Below are positions 1 through 6,643 of a stretch of 6,917 nt of DNA, one piece after another; the first letter of the stretch is position 1; each line of letters starts with the position of its first letter. The notes below the pieces were generated by a model, which saw nothing but the letters and a program-made list of their open reading frames with translations, searched no databases and was not told the origin of the DNA. The stretch is from Planctomycetia bacterium (lineage in GTDB: Bacteria > Planctomycetota > Planctomycetia > Pirellulales > UBA1268): NCBI GenBank assembly GCA_010027105.1, contig RGVT01000143.1, positions 1 to 6,917 of the forward strand. Reading direction: 5' to 3'. The position numbers were made by a program, and so were the translations under genes.

Positions 1-415
1 CGGCGATCTCGTACTGCACCACCCACTCCACGTGGGCGGCGTTCAAGTCGCCCGTCACCATGTCCCGCTCCCGCTCCTGCTCCTGCGACACCTGGTCGGG
101 GTTGGTCACGCCGGACGAGCCGAAGCCGAACTCCATCTTGAGCTGCCGCTTCACCGGCAGGATCGTGACGGTGTCGATGCCGAAGGGGAGCTTGAACCGC
201 AGCCCCGGGCCGGCCGTGCCGATGAACCGGCCGAACCGCTGCACCACGCCCACGCTCTCGGGGCCCACGGTGTAGACGCCGCGGGCGAGGCCGGCGAGGA
301 GCAGCACGGCGAGGGCCGCCGTGAGCACGACGGGCAGCGGGATGCCGCCGCCGGCGGGCAGGCGTGGAAACTGCGGCTGGTTCGGAAAGCGCGGGAAGTC
401 GGCCATGGGCGTCAT
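1..415 (-). CDS. hflK: HflK-like band-7/SPFH membrane protein (N-terminal part, C-terminus off window)
   Basis: This looks like the N-terminus of HflK, which in E. coli pairs with HflC to form a membrane complex that regulates the FtsH protease. About 138 residues are visible before the left edge. A proline- and phenylalanine-rich N-terminus (FPRFPNQPQFPRLP) is followed by one hydrophobic segment at about residues 25-44 (LPVVLTAALAVLLLAGLA). Next comes the band-7 opening, VGPESVGVVQRFGRF at about 50-64, then GPGLRFKLPFGID and a charged stretch ending QEQERERDMVTGDLNAAHVEW. The phrase MVTGDLNAAHVEWVVQYEI matches the HflK pattern of a methionine-threonine-glycine-aspartate-asparagine block before a beta strand. 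I chose ATG at 415 because GAGGG (429-425) lies 9 nt upstream. ATG at 406 (MADFPRF) is an in-frame alternative. A generic SPFH/stomatin protein is the other possibility, but the N-terminal layout favours HflK. Confidence 0.85.
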   Translation of the reverse strand, partial: MTPMADFPRFPNQPQFPRLPAGGGIPLPVVLTAALAVLLLAGLARGVYTVGPESVGVVQRFGRFIGTAGPGLRFKLPFGIDTVTILPVKRQLKMEFGFGSSGVTNPDQVSQEQERERDMVTGDLNAAHVEWVVQYEIA

Positions 416-550
416 TCGACCCTACCCTCGCGACGCGGCCGGTGCCACCGCGGCCGCGGCCGCCTGGTGGAAACCGGTCGCCGGAATGACCGCGGGCTTC
501 ACCGAAAGCGAGGTTTCATGCGTTCCGCCGCGGAGCGTATCGTGCGTCCC

Positions 551-1600
551 ATGACGCACCAACCAGACATCGAGCGGCAGGTCGAGTTCGACTTCCTCCG
601 GGCGACGGAGATCGCCGCGCTCAACACGCTCCAATGGCTCGGCAAGGGAAACAAGGAGCTCGCCGACGCCGCCGCGTGCGACGCGATCCGCGGGATGTTC
701 GACCTCATCGAGATGTGCGGCGAGATCGCGATCGGCGAGGGGATCAAGGACGAGGCGCCGGGGCTCTTCAAGGGGGAGAAGGTGGGCACGTGGCGCGAGG
801 GCGCGCCCCGCTTCGAGATCGCCCTTGACCCGATCGACGGCACGACGAACGTCGCCAAGGGCATGCCGAACTCGCTCTCCTGCATCGCCGCAGGCCTCGT
901 CACCGACGGCGAGCCCTCGCTGCTCGACGTGCCGGCCTTCTACATGCAGAAGCTCGCCTACCCGCTCGAGGTGCGGAAGGCCTGGGTGGCGGACCCGAAG
1001 CTGCCGATCGACATCGACGCGCCGGTGGGCGAGGTGATCGACGTCACGGCGCGGGTCCTCGGCAAGGGGGTGCGCGACGTGGTCGTGTCGATTCTCGACC
1101 GGCCGCGGAACGAGGGGCTCATCGAGGAGGTGCGCCGGAAGGGGGCAGCCCTGCGGCTGATCCAGGACGGCGACATCGCCGCGGCGCTCGCGCCGGCCTT
1201 GCGCACGAGCTCGATCGACCTCTACATCGGCATCGGGGGCGCTCCCGAGGCCGTCCTCTCGGCTGCTGGCCTGCGCTGCCTGGGCGGCGGGATGCGGGCG
1301 AGGATCTGGCCGCGGGACGAGGCGGAGCGGCGGGAGCTCGTCGCGCGCGGCTGGGGCGACCGGCTCGCGAGACAGTTCTCCTCGCGCGACCTCGCCGGCG
1401 GCGAGCACGTGCTGTTCACGGCGACCGGCATCAGCACCGGCCCGCTGCTCGAGGGCGTCGAGGTGCGCGGCACGGTCGCCACCACGCACTCGGTGGTGAT
1501 GCGAGCGCGGAGCGGCACGGTGCGGTTCGTCGAGGCCCACCACGACCTCGAGCGGAAGACGATCCACCTGCGGAGCACGCAGGTCGAGCGGCGGGTATGA
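551..1600 (+). CDS. glpX: Class II fructose-1,6-bisphosphatase, GlpX family
   Basis: This enzyme hydrolyses fructose-1,6-bisphosphate to fructose-6-phosphate in the cytoplasm, for gluconeogenesis. Some family members also cleave sedoheptulose-1,7-bisphosphate. The 349-residue length fits the family (E. coli GlpX is about 336). Visible family blocks are ERQVEFDFLRATEIAAL near the N-terminus, IGEGIKDEAP at 61-70, and the metal-binding, lithium-sensitive phosphatase motif DPIDGTT at 93-99. Further blocks are LDRPRNEGLIEEVRRKGA (about 182-199), RLIQDGDIA (202-210), GIGGAPEAVLSAAGLRCLGG (227-246) and THSVVMRARSGTVRFVEAHHDLERK (312-336). An in-frame ATG at 518 has GAGG only 4 nt upstream. I prefer 551 because the intervening 11 codons include three CGT, which this gene otherwise avoids, and because conserved sequence begins right after 551. 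The frame stays open leftward to position 32, but that part is antisense to hflK. The downstream oxidoreductase gene starts 68 bp later on the same strand. Confidence 0.93.
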   Translation: MTHQPDIERQVEFDFLRATEIAALNTLQWLGKGNKELADAAACDAIRGMFDLIEMCGEIAIGEGIKDEAPGLFKGEKVGTWREGAPRFEIALDPIDGTTNVAKGMPNSLSCIAAGLVTDGEPSLLDVPAFYMQKLAYPLEVRKAWVADPKLPIDIDAPVGEVIDVTARVLGKGVRDVVVSILDRPRNEGLIEEVRRKGAALRLIQDGDIAAALAPALRTSSIDLYIGIGGAPEAVLSAAGLRCLGGGMRARIWPRDEAERRELVARGWGDRLARQFSSRDLAGGEHVLFTATGISTGPLLEGVEVRGTVATTHSVVMRARSGTVRFVEAHHDLERKTIHLRSTQVERRV

Positions 1601-1655
1601 TGGAGGCCGCCGTTGCGGCTGGCCGATGCGCGGGGCGGAAGTACGACCGGACTTC

Positions 1656-1661
1656 GAGGAG
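1656..1661 (+). promoter_or_regulatory. Shine-Dalgarno site that fixes the oxidoreductase start
   Basis: GAGGAG lies 7 nt before ATG at 1669. The frame is also open from an ATG at 1597 that overlaps the glpX stop codon. This ribosome binding site, with the Tat signal that begins at 1669, selects the later start. Confidence 0.7.
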
Positions 1662-1668
1662 ACGTGAC

Positions 1669-2955
1669 ATGGCGAGCGTGCGAGCGGCTCTTTCCAGGCG
1701 GCGGGTGCTCGGGGCCGGGCTCTCGGCGGGGGCGGCCGTCGCGGCCCCCACGATCATCCCGTCGTCGGCCCTCGGCCTCGACGGCGCGGTGGCCCCGAGC
1801 GAGCGGATCGTCGTCGGCGGCATCGGCATCGGCAATCGTGGCACCTACGACCTCGGCTGCTTCCTCGAGCAGCCCGACGTGATCTTCACGGCCGTCGCCG
1901 ACGTGAAGCAGGCCCGGCGCGAGGCCGTCAAGAAGATCGCCGACACGAAGTACGGCACCGAGGCCTGCACGATGCACCGCGACTTCCGCGAGGTGCTCGA
2001 CCGCAAGGACATCGACGCGGTCCTGATCGCCACCGGCCCCAACTGGCACGGCACGGCGGCGATGCTCGCCGCCAGGGCGGGCAAGGACATCTACTGCGAG
2101 AAGCCCTGTACGAAGAACATCGCCGAGACGCTCGTCCACCGCGACACGATGCGGCGCTGCGGCACCGTGTTCCAGGCCGGCACGCAGCGGCGCAATCTCC
2201 CGCACTACGCGTTCGCCTGCGAGCTCGCCCGCACCGGCCGGCTGGGAAAGATCAAGACGGTCTACGCCCATCCGCGCGGCATGACGGCGGTCATGAGCGG
2301 CTGGCTGCCAGCTGAAACGCCGCCCGACCAGGCCGTCGACGACTGGGAGATGTACCTCGGGCCGGCGGCCTGGCGGCCGTTCAACGCGGCCACGCTCAAG
2401 GACGGCTTCAATTTCGAGAAGGGGGGCGGCCTCGTGGGGGGCGGCGTGCTCGAGTGGGGGTCGCACTGCGTCGACCTCTGCCAGTGGGCGGTGGACGACC
2501 GCCCGCCGCCCGTCGAATACCAGCCGCCCAAGGACGGCCGGATCGTGTGCCGCTACTCCGACGGCGCCGAGCTCGTCTTCCGCGAGAAGGACTGGATCCC
2601 GCTCGGCTCCTGCCCCGTGCGGTTCGAGGGGGAGACCGGCTGGGTGGAGGCCGGCGACTCCGGCAAGCTCGTGCTCAGTTCGCCGGAACTGCTCGCGGGC
2701 CGCAAGGTCGAGGAGATCGGCGGCTACCCCGCCACGTTCCACGTGCGCGACTTCCTCGACTGCGTGAAGACCCGCGGCAAGCCGAAGGGCAACGCCGACG
2801 CGGCCTGCAACGCCCACATCGCCTGCCATGCGGCCAACATCGCGCTGTTCCTCGGCCGTACCGTGAAGTTCGACAACGCCACGAACATGTTCGTGGGCGA
2901 CGACGAGGCGAATCGATTGCGGTCGGAGGCACTCCGGGAGCCGTGGCGGATATGA
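1669..2955 (+). CDS. Tat-exported Gfo/Idh/MocA family oxidoreductase
   Basis: This is a predicted NAD(P)-dependent dehydrogenase or related sugar-modifying enzyme of 428 residues, probably periplasmic. The N-terminus has a twin-arginine signal: SRRRVLGAG at 9-17, then an alanine/glycine-rich hydrophobic stretch to about residue 36. The Rossmann domain follows, with VGGIGIGNRG (49-58) as the dinucleotide loop, VADVK at 76-80, and YCEKPCTKNIAE at 142-153, which contains the family EKP signature. The C-terminal alpha/beta domain carries VFQAGTQRRN (167-176), WEMYLGPA (226-233) and WGSHCVDLCQWA (263-274), where His266 and Asp269 sit at the usual catalytic-region positions. The family oxidises or epimerises sugars and cyclitols, or cleaves glycosides through a keto intermediate. 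The substrate cannot be read from the sequence. The stop codon overlaps the next gene's ATG (ATGA at 2952-2955), so translation is probably coupled to the HEAT-repeat gene. Confidence 0.92.
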   Translation: MASVRAALSRRRVLGAGLSAGAAVAAPTIIPSSALGLDGAVAPSERIVVGGIGIGNRGTYDLGCFLEQPDVIFTAVADVKQARREAVKKIADTKYGTEACTMHRDFREVLDRKDIDAVLIATGPNWHGTAAMLAARAGKDIYCEKPCTKNIAETLVHRDTMRRCGTVFQAGTQRRNLPHYAFACELARTGRLGKIKTVYAHPRGMTAVMSGWLPAETPPDQAVDDWEMYLGPAAWRPFNAATLKDGFNFEKGGGLVGGGVLEWGSHCVDLCQWAVDDRPPPVEYQPPKDGRIVCRYSDGAELVFREKDWIPLGSCPVRFEGETGWVEAGDSGKLVLSSPELLAGRKVEEIGGYPATFHVRDFLDCVKTRGKPKGNADAACNAHIACHAANIALFLGRTVKFDNATNMFVGDDEANRLRSEALREPWRI

Positions 2956-4823
2956 GCGGAGACTATCCACGCATGTCGATGCGACGCACGATCCTGCTGA
3001 CGGTGGCGATCGGCCTCGCGGCCGGGCAGGCACGGGCGGCGGAGCCGCTGCCTCCCGAGGCCGACCTGCTCGCCGTGCTGCGGTCCGACGCGGCCGAGGC
3101 CGACAAGGCGCTCGCCTGCAAGAAACTCGCGGTCAAGGGCTCGGCAGCCGCCGTCGGCGACCTCGCCACACTCCTCGCGAACGAGCGGCTCGCCTCGTGG
3201 GCCCGGATCCCGCTCGAGGCGATTCCCGGCCCCGAGGCCGACGCGGCCCTGCGCACGGCCGCGGCGTCGCTCTCGGGGCGGCTCCTCGTGGGCGTGCTCA
3301 ACTCGATCGGCGTGCGCCGCGACGCGGCGGCGACCGCGCTCCTCGCCGGCCGGCTCGGCGACGCCGACGCCGAGGTGGCGGCCGCAGCCGCCGCGGCCCT
3401 GGGCAAGATCGGCACGCCGGAGGCCGGGGCGATCCTCTCCAAGGCGCTCTCTTCGCCGGGAGCGCGGATCGACGACGTCGCCCAGGCGCTCGTCGTGTGT
3501 GCCGAGCGGCTGGTGGCCGCCGGCAGGGCGCCCGAGGCCGCGGCGCTCTATGACAACGTCCGTGCGGCGCAGGTCTCGGAGCAGCGGCTCGCGGAAGCCA
3601 CCCGGGGCCTGATCCTGGCCCGCGGCCAGGATGGAATTCCGCTGTTGCTCGAGACGCTCCGGTCGCCGTCGCGGCGCATGGCGAACATCGGCCTGTTCAC
3701 CGCCCGCGAACTGCTCGACGGCCCGCAGGCCGGGCCGGTCGATCTCGCGCTCGCCGAGGAGGTGGACCGGATGGCGGCCACGCCGAACGTGGAACGAGCG
3801 GCGCTCCTCGTGAACGTGCTCGCCGACCGCAATGCCGCCGGCGGCGCGGGCCCTGGCCTGCAGGCGACGGTGCTCGCGTGGGCCGCACGCGGCCCGCAGG
3901 CGGTGCGCCTCGCGGCGCTCGCGGCCACGGGCCGGATCGCCGACGCGTCGGCGGTCGATCCGCTCCTGGCGATCGCCGCCGATCCGGCCGTGATGGAAGC
4001 GGCCCGGGGTGCGCTCGCGGCTCTGCCCGGGGAGGCGGTCGATCGCGTGGTGATCAGCCGGCTTTCGGGGGCCGACGCGAAGCTCCTGCCGCTCCTCGCC
4101 CAGGTGATCGGGGCTCGGAGGATCCCGGCCGTCGCGCAGCTCAAGTCCCTGGTCGCGAGCGCCGACCCGCCCACGCGGGCGGCAGCGCTCGAGGCCCTCG
4201 GCAACGTCGTGGATCTCGCCAACCTCGAGGTGCTCGTCGACATCCTGCAGAAGCCAGGGGATGCCGTCGAAGCCGAGGCGGCGCAGAAGTCGCTCCAGAC
4301 GGCCTCTATCCGCATGCCCGACCGCGATGCCTGCGCCGCGAAGCTTGCCGCCGCTGTCGCCGCCGCCACGGGCGAGACGAAAATCAAACTGCTCGACATC
4401 GTGGGAGAGGTGGGCGGCTCGCAGGCGCTCGCCACCGTGAAGGCGGCGGCGCTGTCGGGCGACGAGGCGCTCGCCGACGCCGCGACCCGCCTGCTTGGCA
4501 AGTGGATGACGGCCGATGCGGCGCCGGTGCTGCTCGAGCTGGCCGCGGCGCCGATCGGCGAGAAGTATCAGACCCGTGCCCTGCGCGGCTACATCCGCAT
4601 CGCGCGGCAGTTCGCGCTGGCCGACGCCGAGCGGGCCGAGATGTGCCGGCAGGCGCTTGCGGCGGCGAAGGATCCCTCCGACCGCAAGACCGTGCTCGAA
4701 ATCCTGCCCCGCTACCCGAGCGCGGCGACGCTCGCGGTGGCCGAGGAGGCGACGAAGCTCCCCGGCCTCGAAGCCGAGGCCAAGGCGGCCGCCGACGCGA
4801 TCCGGGCCAAGCTCCCGAAATGA
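2952..4823 (+). CDS. Secreted HEAT-repeat protein, function unknown
   Basis: This 623-residue protein is rich in alanine and leucine. A short basic region and hydrophobic segment (MRRTILLTVAIGLAAGQARAAEP) form a signal peptide, with cleavage likely near ARA-AEP. The rest is a run of helical repeats of about 30-40 residues. Examples are LACKKLAVKGSAAAVGDLA (54-72), EVAAAAAAALGKIGTPEAGA, TRAAALEALGNVVDLANLEV and ADAATRLLGKWMTADAAPVL. These match the HEAT/PBS-lyase-like pattern of AxxALGxxxxxxAxxxL. HEAT solenoids normally act as protein-protein scaffolds. I see no catalytic motif and no CXXCH haem site. The ATG at 2952 overlaps the upstream stop as ATGA and is chosen for coupling. Internal ATGs at 2973 and 2979 would give a tidier signal peptide, and GGAG at 2958-2961 lies 11 nt before 2973. 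The position between an oxidoreductase and a ThuA gene suggests a shared extracytoplasmic role, but this is inference. Confidence 0.87.
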   Translation: MSGDYPRMSMRRTILLTVAIGLAAGQARAAEPLPPEADLLAVLRSDAAEADKALACKKLAVKGSAAAVGDLATLLANERLASWARIPLEAIPGPEADAALRTAAASLSGRLLVGVLNSIGVRRDAAATALLAGRLGDADAEVAAAAAAALGKIGTPEAGAILSKALSSPGARIDDVAQALVVCAERLVAAGRAPEAAALYDNVRAAQVSEQRLAEATRGLILARGQDGIPLLLETLRSPSRRMANIGLFTARELLDGPQAGPVDLALAEEVDRMAATPNVERAALLVNVLADRNAAGGAGPGLQATVLAWAARGPQAVRLAALAATGRIADASAVDPLLAIAADPAVMEAARGALAALPGEAVDRVVISRLSGADAKLLPLLAQVIGARRIPAVAQLKSLVASADPPTRAAALEALGNVVDLANLEVLVDILQKPGDAVEAEAAQKSLQTASIRMPDRDACAAKLAAAVAAATGETKIKLLDIVGEVGGSQALATVKAAALSGDEALADAATRLLGKWMTADAAPVLLELAAAPIGEKYQTRALRGYIRIARQFALADAERAEMCRQALAAAKDPSDRKTVLEILPRYPSAATLAVAEEATKLPGLEAEAKAAADAIRAKLPK

Positions 4824-4881
4824 CGCCGCCGTCACGGGCGTTCCCCCCGGTACACTGCCACACCCCAGCGAGTTCTCCCTC

Positions 4882-4886
4882 AGGAG
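4882..4886 (+). promoter_or_regulatory. Shine-Dalgarno site of the ThuA-domain gene
   Basis: AGGAG lies 6 nt before ATG at 4893, at normal spacing. It supports this start, which also opens a clear signal peptide. Confidence 0.7.
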
Positions 4887-4892
4887 CCTGCC

Positions 4893-5912
4893 ATGCGTTT
4901 TTCCCCGCTGCTTGCCGCCGTGCTGTCCCTGCTGGCCGTCGCACCGGCACCCGCCGCCGACCCCTGGCTCGTGATCGAGGGGGGCGAAGGCCCCGGCAAA
5001 GGCAAGCACATCGTGCTCGTGAGCGGTGACGAGGAATACCGCAGCGAGGAGGGGCTCACGCAGCTCGCGAAGATCCTCGCCAAGCACCACGGCTTCACCT
5101 GCACCGTGCTCTACGCGGTCGATCCCGCGACGGGCGAGATCAACCCGATGAACCAGAAGAACATTCCGGGTCTCGAAGCCCTGCGCACGGCCGATCTGAT
5201 GGTGATCGCCACGCGGTTCCGCAATCTCCCCGACGCGCAGATGAAGGAGATCGACGAGTTCCTCAAGAGAGGAAAACCGGTGGTCGGGCTGCGGACGGCC
5301 ACCCACGCCTTCGCCCTGCCGAAGGAATCGCCCTTCGCCCGCTACGGCTGGAACTACAAGGGGGAGGATTTCATGGAGGGCTTCGGGCGGCAGGTGCTCG
5401 GCGAGACGTGGATCAGCCACCACGGCCATCACGGCCACGAGAGCACCCGCGGCCTCGTCGTGCCCGAGGCCAAGGCCGACCCGATCGTGCGCGGCATCAA
5501 GGACGGCGACATCTGGGGGCCGACCGACGTCTACGGCGTGCGGCTCCCCTTGCCGGGCGACTCGAGGCCGCTCGTCCTCGGGCAGGTGCTCGAGGGGATG
5601 ACGCCCGATGCACCCGTCGTTGAGGGGGCCGACGCCAAGAAGAACGAGCCGATGATGCCGATCGCGTGGACGAAGACCTATTCCATCGACGGGGGGCCAA
5701 CGGGCCGCGTGTTCACGACGACGATGGGCTCGTCGACAGACCTCGCCGTAGCGGGCACGCGGCGCCTGCTCGTGAACGGCTGCTATTGGGCGCTCGGCCT
5801 CGAGGACAGGATTCCGCCCGAGTCGAACGTCGATCTCGTCGGCACGTACGAGCCGACGCCATTCAAATCCGGCGGCCACAAGAAGGGCCTCAAGCCCGCC
5901 GATCTGCAGTAA
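4893..5912 (+). CDS. Secreted ThuA-domain protein
   Basis: This 339-residue protein belongs to the ThuA-like group, with a class I glutamine amidotransferase-like fold. The family is named for trehalose utilisation in rhizobia, where thuA neighbours thuB, a Gfo/Idh/MocA dehydrogenase. Residues 1-22 form a Sec signal peptide (MRFSPLLAAVLSLLAVAPAPA, cleavage near APA-AD). Family blocks include IVLVSGDEEYRSEE (40-53), ADLMVIATRFRNLPDAQ (100-116), GKPVVGLRTATHAF (127-140), the histidine-rich HHGHHGHE at 176-183, and GPTGRVFTTTMGSSTD (268-283). The closing RRLLVNGCYWALGLEDRIP (290-308) is typical of planctomycete members. The histidine cluster could bind metal, but that is a guess. The gene starts 69 bp after the HEAT gene on the same strand. 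Its TAA stop is completed by the first two bases of the downstream repeat array. The exact reaction is unknown. Confidence 0.9.
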   Translation: MRFSPLLAAVLSLLAVAPAPAADPWLVIEGGEGPGKGKHIVLVSGDEEYRSEEGLTQLAKILAKHHGFTCTVLYAVDPATGEINPMNQKNIPGLEALRTADLMVIATRFRNLPDAQMKEIDEFLKRGKPVVGLRTATHAFALPKESPFARYGWNYKGEDFMEGFGRQVLGETWISHHGHHGHESTRGLVVPEAKADPIVRGIKDGDIWGPTDVYGVRLPLPGDSRPLVLGQVLEGMTPDAPVVEGADAKKNEPMMPIAWTKTYSIDGGPTGRVFTTTMGSSTDLAVAGTRRLLVNGCYWALGLEDRIPPESNVDLVGTYEPTPFKSGGHKKGLKPADLQ

Positions 5913-5997
5913 CGTAGGACAGGCTTCAGCCTGTCACGCAACGTAGGACAGGCTTAAGCCTGTCACGAAACGTACGACAGGCTTCAGCCTGTCACGC
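5911..5997. repeat. Three tandem 29-bp copies of a palindromic repeat between convergent genes
   Basis: The copies lie at 5911-5939, 5940-5968 and 5969-5997, with no spacer and an exact 29-bp period. Copy 2 differs from copy 1 at unit positions 17 (C to A) and 29 (C to A). Copy 3 differs from copy 1 only at position 7 (G to C). Each copy contains an inverted repeat, GACAGGCT and AGCCTGTC around a 2-nt centre, at 5918-5935, 5947-5964 and 5976-5993. In copy 2 the 18 bp are a perfect palindrome (GACAGGCTTAAGCCTGTC). Flanking CGT and ACG can lengthen the stem around a two-base bulge. The array fills the whole interval between the thuA-like and uma2-like stop codons. The hairpins could end or stabilise both convergent transcripts, although no T-tract follows. 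The form resembles REP-type dispersed palindromes. I see no RAYT transposase gene here. Confidence 0.95.
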
Positions 5998-6601
5998 ACC
6001 CCCCCACGCCCCGCCCAAAAAGATCCTCCACCGCGAGGCTCGCCTCCGGCCGCGCCAGCGGCGCGATGCGTTCCCCGCGGCCGAGGGCCGCCCGCTCGGC
6101 GTATCCCGCCGCCCCCGGGCACCGCAGCACGTGCACGATTTCGGCGGTCACGTCCACGACCCAGTAGTCGGGCACGCCGCCTGCGGCGTAGATCGCCGCC
6201 TTCTCGTGGAGATCGTGGTGCAGGCTGGTGTCGGCCACCTCGATCACGAGCAGGGCGTTGGCCGCCTCGGGCCGTGCGGCGGCGTAATCGCGCGGCCGGA
6301 CCCACGCGACGTCGGGCTGCGGCACGCTCCCCCGGCCGGGAATGCCCAGCGAGTGCTGGATGCGGACGCGGGCGAGGTTGTTCGAGGCGACGCGAAAACT
6401 CCACGCGGCCAGCCGGTCGACGACCTCCTCGTGCCGCGATCCGATCGGGCTCATCACGACGATTTCTCCCTCGATCAGTTCGACCCGCGGCGGCTCGGTG
6501 AAAGGCTCGTCCGGCCCGGGGTGCCCGGCAAAGACGCCCGCCTCGATCATGCGGTCGTACTGCTCGATCGTGAACCGGAGTGTGGGGGCCGTGGTCGACA
6601 T
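5984..6601 (-). CDS. Uma2-family protein (putative PD-(D/E)XK nuclease fold)
   Basis: This 205-residue protein matches the Uma2 (DUF820) family, which has a restriction-endonuclease-like fold and is abundant in cyanobacteria and planctomycetes. Its cellular role is unknown. Visible blocks are RFTIEQYDRMIEAG (9-22), RVELIEGEIVVMSPIGSRHEEVVDRL (39-64) and SVPQPDVAWVRP (92-103) with the core PD at 96-97. LLVIEVADTSLHHDLHEKAAIYAAGGVPDYWVVDV (117-151) follows. Glu44, Asp97, Glu121 and Lys134 are the likely active-site residues. An ATG at 6610 is in frame (MIAMSTT), but the promoter at 6611-6639 would begin transcription at about 6604, so ATG at 6601 is preferred. The last codons (VTG, stop) are read from the third copy of the tandem repeat, so the natural C-terminus may have been replaced. 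A G7 run (minus strand, 6005-5999) lies just before the end. Confidence 0.9.
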   Translation of the reverse strand: MSTTAPTLRFTIEQYDRMIEAGVFAGHPGPDEPFTEPPRVELIEGEIVVMSPIGSRHEEVVDRLAAWSFRVASNNLARVRIQHSLGIPGRGSVPQPDVAWVRPRDYAAARPEAANALLVIEVADTSLHHDLHEKAAIYAAGGVPDYWVVDVTAEIVHVLRCPGAAGYAERAALGRGERIAPLARPEASLAVEDLFGRGVGGCVTG

Positions 6602-6610
6602 CGCGATCAT

Positions 6611-6639
6611 GTCATATACGCAGGTACAGTGATTGTCAA
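6611..6639 (-). promoter_or_regulatory. Sigma-70-like promoter of the uma2-like gene
   Basis: Read on the minus strand, a perfect TTGACA (-35, 6639-6634) is followed after 17 bp by TATGAC (-10, 6616-6611, 4 of 6 to consensus). An overlapping TATATG at 15-bp spacing is an alternative. The site sits in a short AT-rich island in otherwise very GC-rich sequence. It lies between the stop of the upstream gene (6644) and the uma2-like start. The transcription start would fall near 6604, only a few bases before ATG 6601, which implies a leaderless or nearly leaderless mRNA. No Shine-Dalgarno site is seen. Confidence 0.6.
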
Positions 6640-6643
6640 GCGG

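Noticed and set aside
32..550. Upstream in-frame extension of glpX to position 32.
   Set aside because: This part is antisense to the HflK-like gene, and its translation is Arg/His/Gly-rich without family similarity. GlpX conservation starts after position 551.
1222..3033. A 603-codon minus-strand open frame opposite glpX and the oxidoreductase gene.
   Set aside because: Same cause: few stop codons arise opposite GC-rich coding sequence. No family motif is seen, and the plus-strand genes have clear catalytic signatures.
4814..4838. Hairpin around the HEAT-gene stop (CCCG-AAA-TGACG-loop-CGTCA-CGGG) as an intrinsic terminator.
   Set aside because: The stem is interrupted, partly inside the coding sequence, and no T-tract follows. 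The ThuA gene continues 69 bp later on the same strand.
4851..4856. TACACT before the ThuA gene as a -10 promoter element.
   Set aside because: It matches 4 of 6 bases, but no acceptable -35 hexamer is present at 15-18 bp spacing, so support is too weak.
2724..5879. A 1051-codon open frame on the minus strand opposite the HEAT and ThuA genes.
   Set aside because: It is antisense to two well-supported genes. Its translation is a low-complexity mix rich in Arg, Gly, His and Ala with no recognisable domain, as expected for the complement of high-GC codons.
5911..5997. Possible CRISPR array, because of about 29-bp direct repeats.
   Set aside because: The copies abut with no spacers, each is nearly a full palindrome, and no cas gene is present.
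5934..6404. A 156-codon minus-strand frame overlapping the uma2-like gene.
   Set aside because: It is a shifted reading of the Uma2 coding sequence that runs into the repeat array. Its translation has no family features, whereas the other frame shows full Uma2 motifs.
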